Shown here piece after piece: positions 44,082-53,427 of a stretch of 64,000 bases of DNA. Position 1 is the stretch's first letter. The number at the start of each line of letters is the position of its first letter. The notes beneath the pieces are model-generated. The model was not told where the DNA came from, did no database searches, and worked only from the letters and a program-made list of their open reading frames with translations. The position numbers and the translations under genes are program-made. The stretch lies in contig CAZBUJ010000021.1 in NCBI GenBank assembly GCA_964495075.1, forward strand, positions 1-64,000, given 5' to 3'. Source of the stretch: JAFGJQ01 sp964495075. GTDB taxonomy: Bacteria; Planctomycetota; Phycisphaerae; UBA1845.

Positions 44082-45083
44082 ATGCGCGAGGCATATCGAG
44101 TCGTGGCCGTGGCGGTCGGGGTGGTTCTGATCGTGGCGCTGGCCGGTTGTGACACCAACGCCGGTATCCCCAACACTGGTAACCCGGGCGGTGGTAATCA
44201 GGATGACGGCGGCGACCCGGCGACGGCGTCGCAGGTCCTGACCGCGTCCGAGCAACGGGCGCTGCAGAACGCGGCCCAGGCGGCGACGGGGATCACCAAC
44301 GCCACGGGCACCAATCGAATGGGGGCGGGCGCCCCGGACACCGGGCCGTCCCAGTACAGTGAGCCAAGCGAGGGCTGCCCGTCGGTCCTGGCCGAGCTGA
44401 TCTCGAACGAGGACCAGTTTATCTTCGACCTGTTGATCGACTACGGCGACGGCTGCACGCCGGACTGGGACCCGCAGGCGACCTGCTCCGGCCGCGTATC
44501 GGGGCGGATCAGCCTGTTCGAGGAGCAGGCCGAATTGAACTTCGAAAACCTCTCGTGTGACGACCTGTCCATCAACGGCGCGGTCAACGTCAGCTACCTG
44601 TGGACGGGCACCGGGTTCCAGTCCAACGGGAACTGGAACCTGCAATTCGCCGACCAGGACCAGACCAGCGCCACCACCGGCGTCGGCACCACGGACTACG
44701 ACCTCGTCGAGCACACCGTGACGGTGGAGCACTTCGACGGCTCGCTGACCAACGGCGACGAGACCTGGAAGGTGACGTTTGAAGACGTGGTCATGGCCCG
44801 AACGAACGCGGGCCAGAAGATCCCGATATCGGGGATGATCACCCTGTCCGGCAGCAACACCCGCACGTTGACGATCCGGTTCAGCCGCCTGACGCTGTTG
44901 TCGGGCGTCATCGAGCTGTCGATCGACGGCGGGCCGTTCATCGAAATCACGGTCCGCGACCTGTTCGACCTAGTCGCCGACGAGCCGGGCCCGACTGACG
45001 ACACGCCGGACGGTCAGAACGATTCGAACGGCGACGGCTCCAACGGCGGCGAGTCGAACGACGGCCAGTCAAACGGCGGTTAG
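44082..45083 (+). CDS. Lipoprotein of unknown function, 333 residues
   Basis: MREAYRVVAVAVGVVLIVAL followed by AGC is a clear lipobox (LAGC), and AAGGGAG precedes the ATG. The mature part starts with a Gly/Asn/Asp-rich linker, then a beta-rich domain with several Cys (CPSVLAELIS, GDGCTPDWDPQATCSGRV, LSCDDLSINGAV). The C-terminal 40 residues are Asn/Asp/Gly-rich (DGQNDSNGDGSNGGESND), a common feature of planctomycete surface proteins. Family unknown. Confidence 0.8.
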   Translation: MREAYRVVAVAVGVVLIVALAGCDTNAGIPNTGNPGGGNQDDGGDPATASQVLTASEQRALQNAAQAATGITNATGTNRMGAGAPDTGPSQYSEPSEGCPSVLAELISNEDQFIFDLLIDYGDGCTPDWDPQATCSGRVSGRISLFEEQAELNFENLSCDDLSINGAVNVSYLWTGTGFQSNGNWNLQFADQDQTSATTGVGTTDYDLVEHTVTVEHFDGSLTNGDETWKVTFEDVVMARTNAGQKIPISGMITLSGSNTRTLTIRFSRLTLLSGVIELSIDGGPFIEITVRDLFDLVADEPGPTDDTPDGQNDSNGDGSNGGESNDGQSNGG

Positions 45084-45241
45084 GACGGCCGGACAACCGG
45101 TCGATCATCCATGCGGTACCAGAATGATGCGGCGACGCCCGACGACGGGAACGGCGGACGACGCCGACCAACGCCGAGGCGCGATGGTGGGGGGTTCCGC
45201 CCGCGGCGGACAGGCATGCGGGGATTGCCTGCTGCTTTCGC

Positions 45242-46024
45242 CTATGGGACTCCGCCCATTATCATCCGGAAACGCCACAGGCCGTCGATGAGCAGCACCT
45301 TCGCGCCGGCCACCACCAGGGCCAGCTTGTACAAGCGCACGAAGTTGTCCTCCGACACGTAACGCAGCATCCGTTTGCCGAGGAGCGTGCCCGGGATGAC
45401 GACCACGCTCATCACCAGCGCGAGCAGTCCGAGCTTCTCTACGTCGATGGAGCCGAAGGCGAGAAAGGCCGGGATCTTCACCACGTGCAGGAACATCTGG
45501 CACAGCGCCTTCGTGGCGATCAGCCGCTCCTTCACGAAGGCCCGCCGGGCGAACAGCGGCGCGATCAGCGGACCGACCGCCCCCACCGTGAGGGCCGCCG
45601 CACCGGCCACCAGCCCCAGCAGCGGGAAGTCCCACCACGTGCCGCGGTGCCCGTCGCGGGACTTCGGCTTCGGCAGGAAGGCGGCCACCAAGATGTAGAC
45701 CCCCACCAGCGTCTTGAGATAAGGCTCCGCCTGGTCCGGCGGCCCCATCTCCCAGCGCAGCCACAGGCCGATGGCCCCGCCCGGAATCGCCCCCAGCACG
45801 AACCGGCCCAGTGTCCGCCAACTGACGTGCTGGATGAACGCGACGGATCGCGTCGAGTTGCTGACCAGTTGCACGGCGGCGTGGGTCGGGATGGCCTCCC
45901 CATGCGCCAGGAAGCAGAACATGACGGCCAGCAAGAGCATCCCACCCCCCATCCCGAGGATGCCCGACAGCGTGGCCGTCGCGAACGCGGCGATGGTAAG
46001 AATGACGAGCGCGGCCCCGCCCAT
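45242..46024 (-). CDS. TauE/SafE family membrane permease
   Basis: The 260-residue protein has eight or so hydrophobic segments and the family marks GILGMGGGMLLLAVMF at the N-terminus and VGAVGPLIAPLF in the middle, repeated in the second half. Members export sulfite, sulfoacetate or related anions; the substrate cannot be told. It stands alone between a lipoprotein gene and a zinc-ribbon membrane protein gene. Confidence 0.88.
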   Translation of the reverse strand: MGGAALVILTIAAFATATLSGILGMGGGMLLLAVMFCFLAHGEAIPTHAAVQLVSNSTRSVAFIQHVSWRTLGRFVLGAIPGGAIGLWLRWEMGPPDQAEPYLKTLVGVYILVAAFLPKPKSRDGHRGTWWDFPLLGLVAGAAALTVGAVGPLIAPLFARRAFVKERLIATKALCQMFLHVVKIPAFLAFGSIDVEKLGLLALVMSVVVIPGTLLGKRMLRYVSEDNFVRLYKLALVVAGAKVLLIDGLWRFRMIMGGVP

Positions 46025-46274
46025 GACGCTATCGTATCACGAAAGGTCGTCGCTGGAAAAAGCGGACAGGATAAAGGCAGGCCCAACGGGGCGGCGAAGC
46101 GGCGGGGCGGTACTACCCTCGCCGCTCCTCCACACCCTGCGCGGATCGCCTTGTCCGCTTCCGCGCGGAAGCGTCAAGCAGGCGCCGCCCGTCATCAGCC
46201 GTTGCCCGGCGGTCACGATTCCGGTCGCGGGCCGACTTTTGACAACGCCGCCCGGGTCGTCCCATCGATCGCCG

Positions 46275-46859
46275 TCAGCCGATCACCGCAACCACGACGA
46301 CGGCGGTGGCAAGAACCAGGTAGATCGTCCCGCGGAGGCCGTCCCGATGAATCGTGCGATGCAGGCGGGCGGCCCGGAAGTCGGACGGCGGCTGAAGTGC
46401 CGGCCAGTGGCAGACACGACTGACCCATGCCAGGACCACCAGCACCACGCCTGCGGTCAGACCCAACAGGGGAAACGCCGGCAGGAGAATACCGACGATG
46501 ATCGCCCCCGGGCAGTACCAGATAAGAACGTTCGGTATCGCCGCCACCGTGCGGCGGTTATCGGTGTGCAGGATCCATGCCGCCAACGCCGCCAGGCACG
46601 CGATCAGCGCGAGCGCGCCCTGCCAGAGGCCGTAAATACCCACCGCGTTGCAGGCAGCCGGAAGGGCCAGCGCGCCGCCCATCACCGATCGAACAATCAC
46701 ACTCCGCGCCCCGACCCAGCGTACACGCCCTACCGTCGTGGCGATCGAACGCAGCGCGGTCGCGTCGTATCGAAACCCGCACTCGGGACACCGCACGTCC
46801 GGGATCCCGAACAGGTCGTACCCGCACTCGGGGCAGGTCATATGCTCTTCGAGCCGCAT
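46275..46859 (-). CDS. Zinc-ribbon membrane protein (CPECGYDL type)
   Basis: The 194-residue protein starts MRLEEHMTCPECGYDLFGIP followed by CPECGFRYD, two CxxC pairs that make a zinc ribbon, then four hydrophobic segments (for example SVMGGALALPAACNAVGIYG, ALALIACLAALAAWIL, GAIIVGILLPAFPLLGL). This build, with the ribbon at the N-terminus, recurs widely in Phycisphaerae-like planctomycetes; a relative lies at 60.35-61.15 kb with the ribbon at its C-terminus. Role unknown. Confidence 0.85.
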   Translation of the reverse strand: MRLEEHMTCPECGYDLFGIPDVRCPECGFRYDATALRSIATTVGRVRWVGARSVIVRSVMGGALALPAACNAVGIYGLWQGALALIACLAALAAWILHTDNRRTVAAIPNVLIWYCPGAIIVGILLPAFPLLGLTAGVVLVVLAWVSRVCHWPALQPPSDFRAARLHRTIHRDGLRGTIYLVLATAVVVVAVIG

Positions 46860-47130
46860 ATGGTAATTCTACACCACATCCGCGGCGGGGGCGGCGGGCC
46901 GCCAATGCCAGACGCGAAGGGCACTGGCTTTGTCGCGAAGGCGCGGTGAGGATCCCCTCGCGGCGAGTGCCTGTTGAGCGACGGGGATTGCACGAAAAAC
47001 GGTCTCTCACCGACGCCAAGGGACTGCGCGGACCATTCGCGACGTGGTCAACGGGCGGCATCACCGCTGGTGGCACACGCGATCTCCTCTCTACTTTCTA
47101 CGCACTACTTTCTCGGCCGAAGGCCGCGGG
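46860..47130. other. Short gap between minus-strand genes
   Basis: No gene or repeat was seen in these 271 bases. Confidence 0.4.
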
Positions 47131-48174
47131 TTACTCCGGCTTGTCGGGGATCTGGCCGAGGTCGAACAGGAACTGCGGCAGCGAGCGCCAGATGCCGACG
47201 GGGTCGTACAGCATCTCCACCTCGCCTCGACAGTTGTACCAGCACGACTGGCAGTCGTTGCTCCGGGCCGCCTGCTTCAAGGCCCGTGTGATGTCGGCGA
47301 TCGAGTCGCGATACAGGTTGGCCACCGGGTGCGGACGATTCTCCACGCAGATCGCAATGTCGCCCGTCGAGTCGATGTTGAAAAACGCCTGCCCCGCCCG
47401 GCACCCGGGAACGCCGCCGTTGAGCGCCGCGTCGAACTGACTCAGGAAGTGGCGATTGCTCAGGAAGTTCGGGTACCGGTTCTTCAAGTCGATCAGACGG
47501 TCGGCCACCGAGCCCCGCTCGTGAATGAACCGGCGGCTGCCCGTCTTCAACTGTCCGTACGGCTGCACCATGAAGTAAGCGCCGTACTCGGCCGCCAGTT
47601 TGATCAACGGCTCCAACTCATCGAGGTTGTTGTGCAATAGAACGGCCATCACGTTGATGCGCTGGTAGTCCGCCCGCCGTGCTTTGCTCAACGACTCCAA
47701 CGCGCGGATGGCTCGATCAAACGCGCCGGGCATGCCGCGAGACTTGTCGTGCCGCGCGGAATCGGCGTAGTCGAGACTCACCGACACGCCCCACAGCCCG
47801 GCCCCGTACAGGTCCCGGGCCAACTCGGGCGTGAGGTCCCAGCCGTTGGTGGTGATGAACGGCAGATGGAACTCGGCCACCGCCCGGGCGACGTCGACAA
47901 TATCCGGTCGCAGGAGCGGCTCGCCGCCGGCCAGCGAAATGAGCATCGACCCCATGCGGGCCAGTCGGCGGGACCCGGCTTTGAACTCCGCCAGTGTCGT
48001 CTCCGGCTGCCGGCCCATCGGGTCGCGCCAGTAGTGGCAGAACCCGCACCGGAAGTTGCACCGGTACGTGACCTGCCACGTGCACCAGACCGGGTGGCCG
48101 CCGGACCACGCTCGGAATAGCCGGAACTTCTTCTGTCCAACCGAGATCAACCCCGTATCCTCGCGCCGCGCCAA
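47131..48174 (-). CDS. Radical SAM protein with C-terminal SPASM-like cysteines
   Basis: The 347-residue protein has the radical SAM cluster motif CNFRCGFC (Cys39, Cys43, Cys46) in a TYRCNFRCGFCHYWRD context, then SLAGGEPLLRPDIV, the GGE loop that contacts S-adenosylmethionine, and ITTNGWDLTP. Near the C-terminus CRAGQAFFNID...CVENRP and CQSCWYNCRGE supply further cysteines for an auxiliary cluster as in SPASM proteins. The substrate is unknown; no precursor peptide was found nearby. It is divergent from the HEAT-repeat gene at 48329. Confidence 0.9.
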   Translation of the reverse strand: MARREDTGLISVGQKKFRLFRAWSGGHPVWCTWQVTYRCNFRCGFCHYWRDPMGRQPETTLAEFKAGSRRLARMGSMLISLAGGEPLLRPDIVDVARAVAEFHLPFITTNGWDLTPELARDLYGAGLWGVSVSLDYADSARHDKSRGMPGAFDRAIRALESLSKARRADYQRINVMAVLLHNNLDELEPLIKLAAEYGAYFMVQPYGQLKTGSRRFIHERGSVADRLIDLKNRYPNFLSNRHFLSQFDAALNGGVPGCRAGQAFFNIDSTGDIAICVENRPHPVANLYRDSIADITRALKQAARSNDCQSCWYNCRGEVEMLYDPVGIWRSLPQFLFDLGQIPDKPE

Positions 48175-48328
48175 CTGCGGTTGAGTGCGTTATAGGACGC
48201 TGAGCCACGGCTGGCAACCGTTTTGTCGGCGATTCCGACGCCACCGCGGGCCGGCCGGTGCAGGCGGCGCGTGAATATCGGACATCCGCGAAGCACGGGC
48301 TCGCTTTGTTCCGATATACCTCCAGACG

Positions 48329-50218
48329 ATGACCGAGCCATCGGCATCCGTACCGCCGGTCTACGCGCTGCTCGCCCAGTCGCCCAACGCGGCCGCCGAC
48401 CGTGCGCTCCTCGATGCACTGCCCCACCTGACGCCGCCGTACCGACGTGTCGCCCTCGACACACTGCTCGAACGTGATCGCCCCACCGGGCTGGCCCACC
48501 TGGCCACCCGGTTCGCCGGACTCGACGCCGGGTTGCAGGCGATGGTTCTGGGGCGGGCCGACTGGCTGTCGCCCGGCATCCGGTTGGCCATCGAGTCGGA
48601 GCAGTTGGAAACGCGGCTGACCGCGGTGGAACTGATCCGGCGCAGCGGCAGCGGCAAGCTGGCCTACCTGCTGGCCGGTGCGTTGTCGCAGCCGTGCCCG
48701 GAAACCCGCGGGCAGTCGGCCCGCGCGCTGAACCAGCTCGTGTTGGACTACTTGAACCGGCGTGACGGGGCGCCGGGCGCCGCGGGCCGCGGTGCGGGCG
48801 GCGAGGACGCCCACCATCTCGCGTCCGCGGTGCGGCAGGCGCTGGCATGCTGGGAGGCACACCTGCGGGCGGACGTGATCGCAGCCGCCGTCTGGATGGC
48901 GTCCGCACTGGAGGAAGAGATCCTGGACCGCGTGAGTCGGCCCCGCTCAAAGCTCGCCCGGGCGTTCAACGAGTTGCTGCCCACCTTGCTCGACGCCCGC
49001 GGGGCGGGATACCTGATCCGGGCGTTGCGGAGCGCCCCGCTACGCGGGCACGCGGTGGCCCGGATCGAGCACTGCGAAGATGATGCCGTCATGATGGCAC
49101 TCGTCGACGAAGCGTGGCTCCTGGCCGACCCGGAGATCTGCCGGGCCCTGTCACGCGTGCGCCGCTTGCGGTGGCTGGAAGCGGGTCTTCACCCCTTGCG
49201 CGACGTCGGACCGCGACGCGCCGAGGCCGCCGCCGCCCTGATCGCCGCCACCGGACTCGTCACCGACGTCAAGGTGAGCTTGTGGCAGTCGATGGCTACG
49301 TCCGGTGAGCCGGCCCTGGCGCGGGCGGGATTGTGGCAGTTGATTCGCCACCGCTCGCCCGAGTCGTCGACGGCGCTGCGCTGCGTGTCGCGGCGGGGCG
49401 GGCCGTCCGAGGTGCGGCTGGCCCGGCAGGAGCTGCGACGTCGGACCCGGGCCGGCCTGATCCAGGTCGGGTTGCCCGCCGCCGAGGCCGAGCCCGACGA
49501 CCGCCCCTCGGGGTTCGTGACGTTCGATGCCTTCTGGGCCGCGTTCGAGCGGTTGGACCCCGCCCGACAGGCGACGCTGAGCAAGGCACTGCGGGCCAAG
49601 CTGCCCGATTTCGATCGACACGTCCGGGGGCGACTGGCCGCCGGCGATCCGGCCGATCGCGTGTTGGCCCTCCGGATCGTGCGGGCGGCGGAGATGGAGC
49701 CCGATTTCGATCGGCAACTGTTCGCCCTCGCCCACGACCCGGACGCGCTGGTGCGGAGTGCCGCCCTCGGGACACTCGCCGGCCTGCCCCATCCGAGCGC
49801 ATTGCGGATCCTGCGCAACGCGCTGAACGATCCGGACGACCGGGTGCAGGCCAACGCCATCGAAGCGCTGGACGGGCTGGACGCCGCCCAGTTCGCCGGC
49901 GACATCAAGGAAAAGCTCCAGTCGCCGAACGCACGCGTGCGGGCCAACGCGGTCAAGTCGCTGCTGAAAATGGAACTGTGGGAGGCGGTGGAGTCTCTGC
50001 TGGCGATGTTCGACGCCGAATCGCGGGCCGATCGGCTCAGCGCGTTATGGGTCGTGGAGTCGCTGCAATTGCGAAGCGTGATGGATCGGTTGGCCGAACT
50101 CGCCCGGTCGGATCCCGATCCGGAGGTGCGGTATCGGGCGGCCCAGGTGGCGGCCAGCGTGGGGTTGCCGGTGTCGCCCGATTGGCCGACGCCGATCCTC
50201 GAGGAGTCGAACCCGTGA
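48329..50218 (+). CDS. HEAT-repeat protein
   Basis: The 629-residue protein is almost entirely helical, with repeated HEAT-type units in the last third (DPDALVRSAALGTLAGLPHP, DPDDRVQANAIEALDGLDAA, SPNARVRANAVKSLLKMELW, DPDPEVRYRAAQVAASVGLP). HEAT repeats bind proteins; no enzyme domain or signal peptide is seen. The stop codon overlaps the GTG of the following small membrane protein gene (GTGA), so the two products are probably made together and may interact. Confidence 0.82.
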   Translation: MTEPSASVPPVYALLAQSPNAAADRALLDALPHLTPPYRRVALDTLLERDRPTGLAHLATRFAGLDAGLQAMVLGRADWLSPGIRLAIESEQLETRLTAVELIRRSGSGKLAYLLAGALSQPCPETRGQSARALNQLVLDYLNRRDGAPGAAGRGAGGEDAHHLASAVRQALACWEAHLRADVIAAAVWMASALEEEILDRVSRPRSKLARAFNELLPTLLDARGAGYLIRALRSAPLRGHAVARIEHCEDDAVMMALVDEAWLLADPEICRALSRVRRLRWLEAGLHPLRDVGPRRAEAAAALIAATGLVTDVKVSLWQSMATSGEPALARAGLWQLIRHRSPESSTALRCVSRRGGPSEVRLARQELRRRTRAGLIQVGLPAAEAEPDDRPSGFVTFDAFWAAFERLDPARQATLSKALRAKLPDFDRHVRGRLAAGDPADRVLALRIVRAAEMEPDFDRQLFALAHDPDALVRSAALGTLAGLPHPSALRILRNALNDPDDRVQANAIEALDGLDAAQFAGDIKEKLQSPNARVRANAVKSLLKMELWEAVESLLAMFDAESRADRLSALWVVESLQLRSVMDRLAELARSDPDPEVRYRAAQVAASVGLPVSPDWPTPILEESNP

Positions 50219-50667
50219 TCCCGTTACTGCTGCAAGTCATCACGCCGAAGGACCGGTTGACCGGCATCCGCCAGGAGCTGTCGGACGGCAGCTCGCCGGG
50301 CGAGGTGTTCCTCGTACTCCTGGGCCTGGCCGCGTTCATCGGACTGCTGTACGCCCTGTACGTGCTGCAGCGCCGCCGCCGCCGCCGCGAGATCGACGAT
50401 TCCGGCAAGCTGTTTCGCGCCCTGCTCGCCGAGTTGCAATTGACGGTGCCGCAACGGGACGTGCTCCGCCGCGTCGCCCGCGACCTGGCCGTGCCCGAGC
50501 CCACCGTGTTGCTGCTGGCCCCGCAGTTGTACTGGGCCTACGGGGAGAAGTGGCTCCGGCAGAACGCGGCGGGCAACGAGCACCACCGCGTCGAACTGGA
50601 GCGGGCGGCGCAGTGGCTGTTCCCCACCCGCCCCGCGGCGGAACCCGGTTCATCCGGCGATGCGTGA
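50215..50667 (+). CDS. Small membrane protein coupled to the HEAT-repeat gene
   Basis: The 150-residue protein starts with GTG at 50215, four bases overlapping the upstream gene. One membrane segment lies near residues 28-50 (GEVFLVLLGLAAFIGLLYALY), followed by a basic stretch (RRRRRREIDD) and a cytoplasmic domain of about 90 residues (FRALLAELQLTVPQRDVLRRVARDLAVPE). The family is unknown. The 3' end is 14 bases from the convergent cydB. The coupling with the HEAT protein suggests a membrane anchor for it. Confidence 0.75.
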   Translation: MIPLLLQVITPKDRLTGIRQELSDGSSPGEVFLVLLGLAAFIGLLYALYVLQRRRRRREIDDSGKLFRALLAELQLTVPQRDVLRRVARDLAVPEPTVLLLAPQLYWAYGEKWLRQNAAGNEHHRVELERAAQWLFPTRPAAEPGSSGDA

Positions 50668-50681
50668 CCACGGTTCTGCCG

Positions 50682-51704
50682 TTAATAGCTGAACTGCCCC
50701 AATTGGACCTTGCCCCGAAACACCCAGTAAATGATCCCGGTGTACGCCAGCACGAACGGCATCCCCAGCGCCGCGATGATCGCCATGATGCCCAGCGTCT
50801 TCGGCGACGACGCGGCGTTGTAGATGGTCAGGTTCCATGCCGGATCGAGGCTCGACGCGCAGAGGTTCGGGTAGAGCGCCATCCCGAACAGGAAGACCAG
50901 CGCCGCGATCGTACAGCACGATGACAGGAACGCGTAGCCCGGTCGTTGCTGATGGATGGCCCGCGGGATGTTGGCCACCGCCAGTACGTTCAGGAGCACG
51001 ATGACCCAGGCCAGCGGGAAAGTCTCGAAATTATGGGTGGCGGACGGGATGGTCACCACGGACACGATCGACGAAACGGCGTAGAAGAACGCGAACACGA
51101 AGAAGGTCTTCCACATCCAACCGTGAATCCGTTGTTGCAGTTCGCCCTCCGTCTTGAGGTAGAGGTAGATCGAGCCGTGCATGGCGAACAGCGACAGCGT
51201 GAACAGGCCGATGAGGATGGGATACGGTCCGAGCAGATCGAAGAAGGACCCCTGGTACTCCATGTCGGCCCCGATGGGCATGCCCTTGATCGCGTTGCCG
51301 GTGGCCACGCCGAACAGCAGGGTGGCCAGCCCGCTGGCCACGGAGAACCCGACGTCGAAGGTCCGCCGCCACGCCCGCGAGTCCCGCTTGCTCCGGAACT
51401 CGATCGACACCGCCCGCGAGATCAGCGCAAACAGCAGGAGCATGAAGGCCAGGTAGAAGCCGGAGAAGACCGTGGCGTAGACGTGCGGGAAGGCGGCGAA
51501 CATGGCCCCGCCGAAGGTGACCAGCCAGACCTCGTTCCCGTCCCACAGCGGGCCGATCGAGTTCATGAGGATCCGCCGGTCCCGGTCGGTCCGCACGAAC
51601 AGGTGCATGATCCCCACGCCCAGGTCGAAGCCGTCGAGGATCGCGTAGCCGGCCAGTAGCACGCCCATCAAGGCAAACCACAGGTGGTTCAGATCGAGTT
51701 GCAT
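50682..51704 (-). CDS. cydB: Cytochrome bd ubiquinol oxidase subunit II
   Basis: The 340-residue protein has the conserved start LWFALMGVLLAGYAILDGFDLGVG, the WDGNEVWLVTFGGAMFAAFP block and IEFRSK, with about eight to nine membrane segments, matching CydB. With CydA it forms the high-affinity terminal oxidase that reduces oxygen with quinol. It starts 12 bases after the cydA stop, in the usual order cydA-cydB. No cydX or cydDC is seen in the window. Confidence 0.96.
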   Translation of the reverse strand: MQLDLNHLWFALMGVLLAGYAILDGFDLGVGIMHLFVRTDRDRRILMNSIGPLWDGNEVWLVTFGGAMFAAFPHVYATVFSGFYLAFMLLLFALISRAVSIEFRSKRDSRAWRRTFDVGFSVASGLATLLFGVATGNAIKGMPIGADMEYQGSFFDLLGPYPILIGLFTLSLFAMHGSIYLYLKTEGELQQRIHGWMWKTFFVFAFFYAVSSIVSVVTIPSATHNFETFPLAWVIVLLNVLAVANIPRAIHQQRPGYAFLSSCCTIAALVFLFGMALYPNLCASSLDPAWNLTIYNAASSPKTLGIMAIIAALGMPFVLAYTGIIYWVFRGKVQLGQFSY

Positions 51705-51716
51705 GTCATGTTCCTG

Positions 51717-53171
51717 CTATTCGGTTGCGTCGACTTCGTCTTTCGCGTCGGTCAGCGACCGCCCCCCCTTGTCGGTCATGGCGGCGGCCGCGGCCAGCAG
51801 ACCGCCCTCCCCGCGCTGGGCGTCCGGGGCCGCCTCTTCCGGACCCTGGCGGATCTTCCGGTCCAGCACGTACAGCCAGACGATCAACAGCATCAGGTAG
51901 ATCAACCCGAACATGATGATCGAGATCAGGACGTGCCCGGCCGGCACCGACGCCGACAGGGCGTCACGGGTCCGCAGCTCGCCCCACACGATCCACGGCT
52001 GCCGCCCGACTTCCGCCGCTACCCAGCCGAACTGGTTCGCGATGACCGGTCCGACGACGGCCACCACGAACAGCTTCATGAGCCATCGGTGCTGGAACAG
52101 CGTGCCCCGCCACCGCAGAATGACCGCCAGTACCGTCACCACGATGAACACGAAGCTCAGGGCTACCATGATGTGATACGTCGCGAACGTGATGAAGACG
52201 GGCGGACGGTCCTCCTCCCGCACCTGGTCCAGGCCGGGCACGGGCTTATCGGCGTCGCCGTACAGTACCCAGCTGAGCATGCCGGGGACGGCGATGCCGG
52301 CCTTGACCCGCTCCTCCTTCTCGTCCGGAATGCCGAACAGGTAAAGCGGCGTGCCGCCCTCGCCGGTGCGGAAGTGCCCCTCCATCGCGGCGAGCTTGGG
52401 CGGCTGGGTCCTCGAGACGGTCTTGGCCTGGTGGTGCCCGGACACCACCGCCGCCAGCGACGCGACGGTGCCCAGACCGAGGGCGATGGTGAACATCCGT
52501 TGCGAAATCGACTGGTGTCTGCCCTTCACGAGATAGTAGGCGGAGACGCTCATCACGAAGAACGCGCCCATGATCAACGCGCCGATGAGCACGTGCGTGA
52601 GCCGGTCCACCGTGGACGGGTTGAACACCACGGCCCAGAAGTCGGTGATCTCGGCCCGCATGACCTCCTTGCCATCGATGAGCTGAGCGACACGCTGATA
52701 CCCGGCCGGCGTCTGCTGCCACGAGTTGGCCACCACGATCCACACCGCGGAGAACATCGAGCCGAGGGCGACCATCAGCGTGGAGAAGAAGTGCATGCGC
52801 GGCGACACCCGATCCCAGCCGAAGACGAGGACGGCCAGGAAGCCGGACTCGAGAAAGAAGGCGAAGATTCCCTCCGCCGCCAGGGCGGACCCGAACACGT
52901 CGCCCACGAATCGCGAATACCCGGCCCAGTTGGTCCCGAACTCGAACTCCATGACGATGCCCGACGCCACGCCGATCGCGAAGTTCAGGGCGAAGATTTT
53001 CGTCCAGAACCGGGCCATGCTCTCGTACTGCTTGTCCCCGGTCCACAGGTACATGCCTTCCATGATGACCATGATCACCCCGAGACCGATGGTCAGGGGC
53101 GGGAACAGGTAATGGAACATGACGGTGAAGGCGAATTGGAATCGAGCGAGCAGTTCTACGTCGAGCGGCAT
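51717..53171 (-). CDS. cydA: Cytochrome bd ubiquinol oxidase subunit I
   Basis: The 484-residue protein holds the heme ligands of CydA: His in FHYLFPPLTIG (about 20), GVASGIVMEFEFGTNW, and the quinol-site block GWVAAEVGRQPWIVWGELRT. At 484 residues it is shorter than the E. coli protein (522), which fits a short Q loop. I chose the ATG giving MPLDVELLARFQFA, the usual start; the frame is open upstream through the promoter. Together with cydB it supports respiration at low oxygen. Confidence 0.96.
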   Translation of the reverse strand: MPLDVELLARFQFAFTVMFHYLFPPLTIGLGVIMVIMEGMYLWTGDKQYESMARFWTKIFALNFAIGVASGIVMEFEFGTNWAGYSRFVGDVFGSALAAEGIFAFFLESGFLAVLVFGWDRVSPRMHFFSTLMVALGSMFSAVWIVVANSWQQTPAGYQRVAQLIDGKEVMRAEITDFWAVVFNPSTVDRLTHVLIGALIMGAFFVMSVSAYYLVKGRHQSISQRMFTIALGLGTVASLAAVVSGHHQAKTVSRTQPPKLAAMEGHFRTGEGGTPLYLFGIPDEKEERVKAGIAVPGMLSWVLYGDADKPVPGLDQVREEDRPPVFITFATYHIMVALSFVFIVVTVLAVILRWRGTLFQHRWLMKLFVVAVVGPVIANQFGWVAAEVGRQPWIVWGELRTRDALSASVPAGHVLISIIMFGLIYLMLLIVWLYVLDRKIRQGPEEAAPDAQRGEGGLLAAAAAMTDKGGRSLTDAKDEVDATE

Positions 53172-53241
53172 GGCTACGTGTCTCCTTGCAGGGGAGTGGT
53201 CAGCCCGACGAACGGGCCGCGTGCGATCGCCAGTGGGCGTC

Positions 53242-53270
53242 ATTGCACGATTGGCCGACGCCGATGTCAA
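53242..53270 (-). promoter_or_regulatory. Promoter of cydAB
   Basis: On the minus strand a perfect TTGACA (53270-53265) is followed after 17 bases by TGCAAT (53247-53242). This predicts a leader of about 65 bases before the cydA ATG. Confidence 0.5.
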
Positions 53271-53427
53271 GCGCACAATGCGATTGCGTGGCACTGAATC
53301 GGACCGGCATGACCTGAACATGCGGAAGAGCAGGCGGCGGATCGATGGCGCCGCGCTGTGTCGTCATGGGCGATGCACGGGTGTGTGTGTCACAGCCGTA
53401 CGGTTCCCGGCCCCCGTGTCACCTGCG

